Shown here: positions 36,801 to 46,367 of the stretch, piece after piece
Layout of the letters: each line of letters starts with the position of its first letter
How positions within the stretch are numbered: position 1 is the stretch's first letter
From: Thuidium tamariscinum
Taxonomy: Eukaryota > Streptophyta > Bryopsida > Hypnales > Thuidiaceae
Direction: 5' to 3'
DNA length: 64,000 bases
Assembly (NCBI GenBank): GCA_947034885.2
Contig: OZ019759.1
Coordinates: forward strand, 10,356,501-10,420,500
Program-made: the position numbers and the translations under genes
Notes under the pieces: model-generated
What the model saw: only the letters and a program-made list of their open reading frames with translations
The model's database searches: none
What the model was told of the DNA's origin: nothing

Positions 36801-37130
36801 AAGCCGACTAAGGTGAGTACCACGACGTGAGCAGAAGCCAGCCCTTGCGCATTGTAGACATGTCATTCTCCTAAGGTCAGCCTGCATTAGCGTACCACAG
36901 AGTGTCTGGAATTCGAACCCTGTCTATGTTTATTCTTCAGTATTTGATGCAATCATACATGCGTCAAATTCTCAATCATGACGGTAGAACACATGCTGCT
37001 TGGTAAGCAGGTGGGATCTGCCAAAAAGGGGAAACGCCGAAGAAGAAATGAAGGTCCTCTGTCGACAGCGGTTGCAAGATGGCCGCACTGGAGCTGAAGA
37101 GAATGTGCCTACGGAGTGAAGCCTTCGTGA
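33880..37130 (+). pseudogene. TnpA / Transposase_24-like gene of the CACTA element, multi-exon
   Basis: The proposed exons are 33880-34238, about 34728-34989, 35254-35534, 35661-36314, 36699-36812 and 37011-37130. Phases agree at the joins examined (34989/35254, 35534/35661, 36314/36699, 36812/37011). The exon 2 start is less certain. Exon 1 opens GGRSDFERLDFKEKAM and carries a KKKRK cluster. Exon 3 has EVDREQWNTLVQKCKSEAS followed by KSEHTRSISKGKGSRAS, resembling the Ptta/En/Spm (Transposase_24) family that binds subterminal repeats. Exon 4 is a long acidic-Val region and the last exon has KKGKRRRR. In-frame stops at 34015, 34018, 34192, 35442 and 36738 (all TAG) and 37095 (TGA) are each one C-to-T step from Gln or Arg. 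It lies head-to-head with the Tnp2 gene, which is unusual, as CACTA genes are normally co-oriented. Confidence 0.5.
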
Positions 37131-38004
37131 TGTTTTGTTTTTGAATTTTTGGCGGACAACTGTAAGGTGTTTCAGTTAGTGGCCCTAGCAGGTGTAGAAA
37201 GTTTTGTAAGTAAGTTCCCCGGACTCTTCGGATGATGATATGTCCAGTGTGTAAATGTAGGAAACTGTAACAAATATGCACAGCCATGCCTAGTGCTGCA
37301 TGCCTCCACGTAGGTAAGGCACTGAAAGGTCCCTGCTTCAAATGGGCGGATGAAAACATTAGACACAGTTATTGTGTTCATGTACATAGCGAGCTGTAGC
37401 ATTTCTTTCTCGGCAGTGAAGTAGAGCAGTTGGCATTACCAGTTGTATGCAAGAACTTGTGGAATGGAAAGGCATTTTCAAGTATTCTGTTTGTGCAAGG
37501 CTTTCTATGACGGTACAGAGTGTGCATTTCAGTTCGGCTCTGTGGAAGCAAAGTTCAGTTTCCTGTAGTCTTTGTCTGTGGAATTGCCCATTTCTACCTT
37601 GGGTACTCATTGTGCTTTGTCCATGTAGATGTACAGATGAGCTATGAAGTACAGTAATGTCGGTGAGCACTTCGGTATACCCTCTTGGAGATCATTTGTG
37701 CAGTACCGTTTTGTATTTGTAAATTTCAGGTAATGCTGATGGCGACCGACTCTTTTACAATGAGGTTAGCCATTCCAAAAAGGCATAACAGGACGTGTGG
37801 GCCCTTGCCAAATGCCACTTATTCCACGGTGCCCAGTCTTGATCAATGCTTGAGCAATAATATTTGTTTTGCGTTTTGGACCTTCTACAGGCTACAAAAG
37901 AACGAGGAGCACATTCCATTCCACCCGCAGCAGTCATGTCAAACCATCCTTCCGAGTATGGCAATTGAACTTGTTGTCATGTGTTGATCGTCACATGAGG
38001 GTTT
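37131..38004. other. Spacer after TnpA-like gene
   Basis: No convincing coding exon was found. Several short frames are present on both strands. Confidence 0.3.
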
Positions 38005-38400
38005 AGAATGGTGAATAGGAAGTGCTGCTACGATATCTGAGGATTTGATTCACATTCCCAGGTTTCTGGACTTCACGACCCTCGTTGTTTTCAACTTACG
38101 GTTTGGATAGGCGATGGGGGATTGCCGGGTTTAATTGGCGTTTCCACTTCTCTTCTGAGGTTGTGAAATCCGTGGTTGTCAGTTGAGGATTTGGGTTGGT
38201 GATATGGAAGTCCTGGTAGTACATCAGAGGATTTGCAGTGGCATTTCCACCTTCTCTGAGGTTGCCAACCCGGTGGTTTTCAATATAGGGTTTGGATTCG
38301 TGAACTAGTAGTGTCGGCAGTGTATCGGTGGATTTGACTGGCATTCCCAGGTTTTCAGAGTATTGCGTGCTCAATGGTTGTCGATTTAGGGTTTCTCTTA
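38005..38400. repeat. Degenerate tandem repeat of about 100 bp
   Basis: About four diverged units each contain 'gaggatttg...ggcattcccaggtttt' or 'tttccacttctctgaggttg', then a 'gtttggatt' block. Examples are at 38005-38105, 38105-38200, 38200-38295 and 38295-38395. No function is apparent. Confidence 0.5.
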
Positions 38401-38465
38401 GTGAGACAAGACGATAGTGGGAGGGTTCTGGAAGTGGCGTGCGGTTGAACATGAGAGTTTGAGCA

Positions 38466-38668
38466 CCATGGAATATGATTATGGAAGAAGCAGTGGGTGA
38501 GAGAGTGGTGGTATTGGTCCATTATATGAGGGTGGGGCAGGCAGTGGTTACGCACAAGGCAACAACAACGCGGGATCTTACTATTTTGGGTCAGGCACTC
38601 TGCAGGAGCGTCGCCAATGGGACGAGTTCCTCCACATGCATCTCCTAAACCCTGCCCCTCTTTTCCTT
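38466..38668 (+). pseudogene. Candidate first exon of an unknown captured gene
   Basis: ATG 38466 opens MEYDYGRSSG, then after a TGA at 38496 (CGA-type) continues ESGGIGPLYEGGAGSGYAQG and QERRQWDEFLHMHLLNPAPL to a donor ctt|gtgagc. The reading is protein-like, Gly-rich then helical. No family was recognised. Confidence 0.35.
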
Positions 38669-40236
38669 GTGAGCATGGATCCGAATGTCATACTTCGTTA
38701 AACCTAATTTCTCAAGCACAGTGCATTTGATTTGTTTCTATTTAGCTTCACTGCCATTAATTGAGAATCCGAAGTTGTGTATGTTTTTAGAATACAGGCA
38801 ATTGAGTTTCCTTTGTCTTTCCCGCTTCTAAGAGTGGTCACGGCAGGATTTGCTGGTGGAACATCGGGAACAGCGATCAAAGTGACCTTGAAACCTATGT
38901 ATCGAGTGGGTCCGCCCGTATGTATACCTCGTTCTCTGTATTCTCCTTTCCCTGCCGATATTAAATGTTTTCAAGTCTGTATCGTATCTTGGCCAAACCT
39001 TCTCGAGATTGAGGTAGAGCATACTAATTACATAACCTTCAACATTGTTACCAATATGGAGGATTGTGCTTCCATTGGGAGATAAGCATATAGAGCTCTG
39101 GAGAGTGGAAGAGCCGAATTTGTTTTTGGTGAAGTTTTCAACTGTTTCTGAATTTCCTGCATATGTATATCTTATGCAATCATTCGAAGTAAGTGGTCAA
39201 AATCCAGTATTAAACGGAGAGTAGATAACCCTACTGTCCTTGCAGAGATCAGTGACCAGATAATCAACCCAGTCATGTTAAACTACTTGCACATGAAAGC
39301 AATGAGGAGTATGAATAGATGAGTTGACTTTGATAATGGGGGTCATTATATTGGAAAAAGGATCAGGTTCCGCACTGTTATAGTGAGCTTTACCGTACAA
39401 TGCTACCATTTTTTTTTCTAATTCCATGATAGAACTGTCATGCATGAGCTCTGATTTGCCTATAATGCGCTTTTCCAGGCTCAATGACGGATGCAGAGCA
39501 GGGAGGTGCCTCGGAGCTCATTCCACTTTGAGTTTGATTTTTAGCTTCGAATCCTTGCTGAGGCGGAGCTATAAGGAAATCCTAATCTCAGAGCTTCCGC
39601 TGCACAAACCAGGCAAGCCAATGGGGAAGCTAACTTGGCTGCAATATGTCTATTTGAAAGGGTCGGATATTTTGACAACCACAAAAGCAATTCTGGGATC
39701 ATAATTCTCTCTCGCAAGTTTCTACTTGCTTTCTTTCCTTTACCCCTCTCGCATGACTTGTTGATGCGCTATCTGGGAGCAGTGTTAGAGTGTGCTCCAT
39801 GGAAGAGGTCACTGCATTATGTTGATAGTAGTCCTTGGAGCCGGATGGTTTTCAGAAGTTCAAATTTCAAATTCCTCGAGTCCCTGTGTTGACAAGTCAG
39901 CTCTCTTGTGATGTCGCGGATGTTATGGATACGTAGTGATGATGGCAAACTGTTCGGAACGCCAGTAAATGTAGTCCTCAGTGCCTAAACCACTAATTGA
40001 AAGTGCACTTTGGGAACAAACTTGGCTATTTTGGCACGTAGGGGTAAAATGTCTGTCAGGTCAGCACTCGTCTATTTGCTGGAAACTGCATCCAGTGTTA
40101 TCAACTGGCAATTTTGTTTTTCTCAGTCTGAGTGGAGTATCTCTGAGTTTCTGTATGTGCCACAACAGTCTTCTGTCTATTTCTGTTCAAAGTATGTCAC
40201 TGTGAATTTAGCTATATTGTGGTGTGCATTTTACAG
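38669..40236. other. Cargo zone with uncertain exons
   Basis: An acceptor-like ag near 38796 and a donor cc|gtatgt near 38919 could bound an exon. In the phase-consistent frame it has three CGA/CAA-type stops. A 39.48-39.70 kb stretch also looks exon-like. Products are not recognisable. Confidence 0.3.
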
Positions 40237-40330
40237 GTAGAATATGCAACGGCCAAGTATCTTGATATGGGCCACAGTGAAGGAGCTATTGAGTATGGTC
40301 TCCAAAGCTATAGAGACGATCAAACCAAGG
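40237..40330 (+). pseudogene. Candidate exon of unknown gene in cargo zone
   Basis: Between acceptor tttacag and a donor aag|gtggat lies a fully open 31-codon frame, VEYATAKYLDMGHSEGAIEY then GLQSYRDDQTK. Codon use and composition look like real protein. It is followed near 40404 by another acceptor and VNVIYEA, then TAA. The family was not recognised. Confidence 0.35.
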
Positions 40331-41774
40331 TGGATTAATACTATTAGTCGTATCACTGTTGCCACTTGATGTTTCAGTGAGAGCTGACCTTATCATTCTG
40401 CAGGTGAACGTCATATACGAAGCTTAAAACTGGATAAAATGTTTGCTTTTACCTATCACCAATCCTATGTATGTTGCATTAAAATATATAGCCATGTACG
40501 TTCTTTGTAGCCTGTTTTTTGATATGTCTTAAGACGCATAGATGGACGTTGGGGTTGACTCCTAAAACAGGAGCGGTTTCAGATAACCGCCAATGACTTT
40601 GATTGGTTTGGCAGGAGTGCATACATTCGTGTCACTCTTGGACTACTGTCGTATGTTTTTTTTGCCTCAGAAACTCTGTTTACCTCAAATGTTAATCGTG
40701 AATCGTCATGCAGTATTTCTCGTTTCCCAAGGTCATTTTCACCTTCTTATCCCCCCTACAAAAAGTGTGTTTGAACAAACAGAGTACGCCAAGATGAAGA
40801 AATGAAGAAGCTGAATTAGAAATGCAAATCGCATTTTTGGAATCCTGAAATCTCCCTTGGTTTCATGAATTTCTGGATAGGGCAACTCCCGTAGATAAAG
40901 AAAAACTATAGTAGGGATCACAATTATACGAGCAGACGAGAATTGCCATGATATGGCACTGAGCTTGAGTGTTATGACTTGAGAAGCCTCTGAAGACCTT
41001 CTTGGCCTTAATGGACTAAGATTCTATGCGGAATACTTGGAAGTTGTGGCCTCGATTCTACGGATCCTTCTATGCAATCCGCAGAATGAGGAGGCATAAA
41101 TTTTGGCTGCCGTGTACCTTTAATTAGCATTACAGATTCATGATTTTTCAAGGACAGTAAGAAGTTCAGTCTGCCAATTGGGCGATCACCTCTGATTGTA
41201 TGTCTGTTTCGTGCAGATTACTGGCTTTTGCCTTTCCTAGAACCGAAAGCGGGAAAAGGGTTTCGAAGGTCATCGTGTCGCCAGGGTTCCGGCTACCTAC
41301 GACAACGATGGAGAGCAAGCCATATGAATTGCTTAGCATTGTGATTACGTCACGGATTTTTGTTCTAGGGTGTGGTGCCTGTCTAGTCTTCAGGAAGAAT
41401 AATTTTTAACCATATGGAGTAGTGGTTAAGCCGTTTATATCTTATTGCAGTCAGATACACCTGATTGTGTCAATCTGAGCACCTAAGCAAACGCGTCTTA
41501 TACCACCGTCTTCTATTAATGGGATAAGGTGAAGCTCTCGCACTTCTCGAGTGGGCTCTCTTTTCTCTGGGTTGGCTTCATATGCACAATTCATTTGCTA
41601 GGGAAGTAACGTGAAAGAACCATTGAGATTTTGTTTTGGTGCACTGATTCAGGAAGGTCACTGGAAGGCTTGTAGTTGGTAATCTCTCCTACATCTTAGA
41701 GGCTCTGGGATGAGAATGCAGTACATTTATGTGTCGTCTATGAATGTAGCTGACCGTTTTTCTTAATCGTGCAG
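40331..41774. other. Cargo zone, uncertain
   Basis: An exon-like open stretch at about 41218-41380 sits between plausible splice sites. No product could be named and no upstream fimbrin exon could be found. Confidence 0.25.
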
Positions 41775-42119
41775 TATACTTGTCAACGTGGCAGTTCCTG
41801 GCACAATCGATGACAGAGCGATTAACATGAAAGAGAACTTGAACCCATGGGAGCGAATTGAGAATCACACTCTTCTTCTAAACTGGGCCAAAGCTATAGG
41901 TTGCTCAGTGGTCAACATTGGCACTGCAGACTTCACTTCTGGGAGGGTAATGAGAAATTTTATGGAGTGATGTATGGAAGTTTTCATTTCTGAGTTGTTC
42001 CTTTTCAAGGGATAGTGGTTGTTGTTGCTATTATGAATTCGAGGTTGAATCTCATTTGATGATTCTGTGGGTGGCTGCAGCCGCATTTGCTGCTTCGTCT
42101 CGTCTGACAAATTGTGAAG
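41775..42119 (+). pseudogene. Fimbrin (plastin) gene fragment, two exons
   Basis: Exon 41775-41946 follows gtgcag and encodes [18 protein letters not shown], then [20 protein letters not shown] and [15 protein letters not shown]. This matches the first calponin-homology domain of plant fimbrins, actin-bundling proteins. After a 134-bp GT-AG intron, exon 42081-42119 gives thirteen codons PHLLLRLV*QIVK, the expected next fimbrin segment, with one TGA at 42105. The intron is in phase zero, as in an authentic gene. No other fimbrin exons were seen nearby, so I read it as a genomic fragment captured by the CACTA-like element, carried with its intron and not as a processed copy. Confidence 0.7.
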
Positions 42120-42834
42120 GTATGTGGTACTCTTTCACTGCTCTCATTGTAAGTCCGCTTGAGAGTACTTGGTCGAAAGCGCCTCGGATTCACCAGCAGA
42201 GTGAAAGGCTAGGACACCACCAAGTGCAATGCCCTTGGATGGATAGTGTCCATCCTCTAGCTCTGTGGATGCTCTGTGTTTCAAAATTGTGCTTGCACTG
42301 CATTGGAATTGTTGGATACTATCTCCCTCAAGACAACCACCCGTGCTTGCAGTGGGCAAAGTAGACATCATGCAAATGCTCGGATTTTGAATTATTATTG
42401 TGAGCAAATCAAAGGAGATTCCAACTGAAGAAGCTCTATTTTTATATCATTGTTTCAGCCAAGGAACCGAGCATGCCAATCTCACGCCTTCGATGCACTG
42501 TAATGAAGAAATTAAAGTGCGTCAATAGGTCGGGTCTTTCTAGTTAGCAAATTCGTAATCATCACTTATGCCATTATAGCGTTTTTGATTTGCTGTATGT
42601 GGTTTGTTGTTAGCTGGTTTTTGAGAAAATGGCTTAGACAGAGCTAGAAATGGTGAGTGGTTGGATGAAAATTCCAAAATGTGGAACAATCACATCCTGG
42701 TTTCAATTCTGTTGAGTTCATTACAAGGGAGATTGATTTTCTGTCGAGGCTGCTGTAGTTTGGGGCATTTCATAAACCTTTTCAGTTGTTTCTTTGATGT
42801 AAGGATCTGATTTGGGAAGTCTTTGCAGTTGCAG
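42120..42834. other. Cargo zone spacer
   Basis: No continuation of the fimbrin reading and no other recognisable exon was found. Confidence 0.3.
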
Positions 42835-44203
42835 GCATCATAGTGACTGTTACGTGACAACGGATAGCAGTGCCGCAGCAGTAGCATTGGCCGTGGATGC
42901 TAACAAGTTAGAAGGATTCCCGACTCTCGAAGTGAGTCACCTCGGTTCTCCTCGTTTCGCGGAGGAATAAATTAGTTTGGTGGTCTTGTCGTTGAGGCTT
43001 GTGAAGTTGCACTAATCGATTGTCTGGGACTCCAATTGTCCTGAGCAAGAGAAAGTCTGATTACTGAGCACAAATGTTGAATGCAGGCCAGAGATGAAGC
43101 CGCGTTGAAATCTTTGACATGACGTACCAATGTAGAAGAATCCCTTAATGGAGAAACATCTGATATCAGAAGCACGAAGAACTTGAAAGATTCTTCAGGT
43201 TTTGCTTTGGCAGTGGCCCAGCAAGGAACAACATGTCAGGTAAACTTTCTTGTTTTTTTTGCTTCAGTTTCGAAGAACTGACGCTGTGAGGTATTATGGA
43301 GAACCTAAGCGCTTTACAATCAGCAGGGTTTGCATTAGAAACTAATGTACATGGTGTTCCAATTCACTAGCTTTGATACATTTTTGGTTTTTTAGTATAC
43401 ATCTGGGGCATTTCAATTTAGTGTGGATTATTTTATTTGTCACTTTGTTTTCTACAAAGAGCAGCATAATGTTGCCCTGTTTAGTAGATTTTTATCGAGT
43501 GGCATCTTACATTGCCTCATTTATCCTTCATTGTGTGAGTTCATATATGAACGTTTCTTCAAGAAAGACTCGCTTTTCAATGATTAAGGTCGGACAGAAC
43601 AACGAATGAAACTGTTGGCTATGATGGAGGTTGAAATTTCTCGATCGGCCCTATTTCAGGCTACAAACATTTGATAAAGATCGCTGAATACCTTGTTTCC
43701 ACATGATCTACGTCAGGCTCTTATCGGGAGCCCCGACAGGAAGAGGAAAGGGACCTCAGGTAAAATAGCTACATTGCAGCAAGATAAAGAGGAGCAGGTA
43801 CTGGCGTGGTCTCAACAGGATCTCAGTTTCAGTTTGCTATAATTGTTGAATCCGAATTTGTTGAAAATCAGAGGGTGGAGCCCTTCCCTAGTCACAACAT
43901 TAAGGTTGATGAAGACCGACATTGCCCTAGTTTTCTGCGCAGATGTTTCTTTTCGAAGCTGCATACATAATCTAAGAACAGTATTTCAATATCGAGGAGC
44001 AGCTTCTTGGTTGTGTGTGCAATAGCAAATGCTCTTATTCAGAAACGTTTACTCCAATAAACCAAGTTTCTCACTTTCCATTGGTCGTGGTGTTGCTCAG
44101 ATACAGCGCTATGATCCTGGTGCATTGTTCGTCGACGAGAAGGGAGGAGCTCTGACTGCTAGTTATGGAATAGACTGCTCACATGGGTGCAGTTCAAGAC
44201 CAA
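42835..44203 (+). pseudogene. Four candidate exons of an unknown captured gene
   Basis: Exons bounded by plausible splice sites are 42835-42931 (CYVTTDSSAAAVALAVDANK, open), 43087-43239 (51 codons, TGA at 43120, contains VEESLNGETSDIRSTKNLKD), 43660-43759 (TGA TAA at 43672, then LFPHDLRQALIGSPDRKRKG) and 44101-44203 (IQRYDPGALFVDEKGGALTA). The first three join in consistent phase. The internal stops are again of CGA/CAA type. I do not recognise the protein. The basic RKRKG suggests a nuclear product, which is weak inference. Confidence 0.35.
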
Positions 44204-46169
44204 GTAAGTGTTGGTGAGGCAATTCGTTAAATTGGTTAAATTTGAGAATTAGTAGCTTCTGTACAACTGTCTGCTGGTCACTTCAGCAAGTGCTCGTCCG
44301 AAAGTGAGCATGATCATCGTGACGAATGTAGAGGGAGTTCACGTTCAGGAACTCGTTCATGTCTTAGTCAGTGCATTTCTTTTCTTATGTGTTATTGCCA
44401 CAGAGCACGTGTTGTTCTATATCTTTGAACTGACCACAGCATTTCCTACATGAAAAGGGCTAACATAATGACAGTGAGATGATTGCTGTATGCAGACAGC
44501 TGAATTTAAGTTCTCGGCATCTTCACTCCGCTATGAAGTAGTACAGCTGAAGCACGAACTTCTCTAGTATGTGAATCCCATCACTGAATACTACATACTC
44601 AATGCATGCCTTGTATGTGGCACACAGGAAGGTGTGAACTTCTCATTCACTTTTCAATAGCGAACACACGTTTGTATGTGGCAAAGTCTTGTAAGGTAGT
44701 TGAATAGCTCTGCAAATCCATTGGGCATGGCAGGTTATTTGCTGGAGAGAATTGCCTAGTTCTGCATATTTGAAGTGAGACGTAGTCAGTGGAGGTATTC
44801 ATGAGGACCTCAGCACTGCTTTATGATAATTATGGCCTTTTAATTTTTACTCGCTTCTGTACGTGAAGTGCTACCAGTTATTCTGGAATGAATATGGATT
44901 GTGCAAGTCACCATCCGTAAATTTGAGTGAAGCAAACAACATGTCCAATCATTTGAGAATGCATGTGCAAACATATATCTCTACTCAATACTGACAAGCA
45001 TGTACAGGAACACGTAGTCACATACTTCCGCACGATGTTAAACAATGTTAGAAACTGTCCATCTCTTATGAGGCACAGTTGTTCTAAGCATGAAAGGAAT
45101 CTTCATGCACTGCTCTATGCATACTTAGTTGGGTAACTCTGTACATAATAGTGCTAGGCATTGTCACATGCACCACATCTATAGAAGCATGTCCTCGTGT
45201 GTCTCTGTATTGTCCATACTAAGCAAACCAAACCTATTTCAAAGGCATGTTGTAAAAGGTAAGTCCTGCAATGACCTGGGCAAGCTGTAATGTTGTACAT
45301 TATAGTAAAACACAGTACGAGACCCAGATGAACGTCCGAGGTCATGCATGTCCTCTTATATGGAACATTCAGTTCCTGAACTTCTTCAATGTGTGAATGT
45401 AACGTGGTACATAGCATTCACCGCTTAAGTTACTTGCTGGAACGTGTATTCAGACATAGTTCTGAAGTAGCACTTGCATGCACCAGCAACATGATGAAGA
45501 ACTTGTGCTCCATGCTTCAGTGTTCCATGAAATGCTTGCAGCGGACAGGCCCTTCAGTAGAAGGGCTACTTCATAAAAACCAATGTCTGTCTTGTTAGAC
45601 GACACTAAGAACACATAATCCAGTAATGCAACAGATGACAGCATATCATACTGGATACCGACATCATGCTGAATGTGCTAAACTGTGTAGCATAATACGA
45701 GGCACTGTAATGATTATTACTGCTCCATGTTACGGTTGACATGACAAAACTGTAGAGAATTTTCCCTTGCTACAAAGAACACCACAAATGTGAAAGTATG
45801 AGACACAAAGAAGCACATGAGAAAAGTGTAGAGAACTTTCCCTTGCTACAAAGAGCACCATAAATCTGAAAGTATGAGACACACGGAAGCACATGACACG
45901 GTTACGAATGCCGTTCTAGGAAAGTTCACTTTCAAAATATTCATGTTGTGTAAGGCATCGAAGATGTTCTATGCGGCAACCAACATGTCGGGCGAGCAAG
46001 GAACGGAGCATTGAAGTTAAAATTCAGAACATGCTATGCGTTAGGGAATACGTCAAATGTACGTGTCGGAAGACAGAGTGTGCATAAAAAAAACGTCACT
46101 AGAAACAAGCACTTACCCAACAGAACGTGATGCGCAACAGGTTGTTCAACCCGTTTTCAGCCTCCATTA
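44204..46169. other. Non-coding right flank of the CACTA-like element
   Basis: AT-rich DNA with frequent acatg/catgt motifs and no convincing gene. It contains the 76-bp tandem duplication at 45741-45893. Confidence 0.4.
45741..45893. repeat. 76-bp tandem duplication
   Basis: The block tgtagagaattttcccttgc...gaagcacatga starts at 45751 and again at 45827 with few differences. Confidence 0.7.
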
Positions 46170-46365
46170 TGTTGATGTCACAGTACACGTCATCGACAGG
46201 CAAACCCAATTTTCCTGACGTGGCAGCCACTTTACATGTGGCGCCCATGTGGCAGTGACATGGCAAGTAATTCTAGATGAGCTGGCTCTCAGGTTTTACC
46301 CTGTTTTCGGTGATGTTATCTTGAAAACAAACCTCGAACAAGCCGTTTTCCTTATGTTTTTTGCC
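46170..46365 (-). repeat. Right subterminal repeat region
   Basis: Read on the minus strand it contains gaaaacggcttgttc, gaaaacagggtaaaac and gccacgtcag, with gaaaacgggttgaacaac just outside at about 46130-46160. These are inverted counterparts of the motifs at 22730-22860. Confidence 0.45.
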
Positions 46366-46367
46366 CG

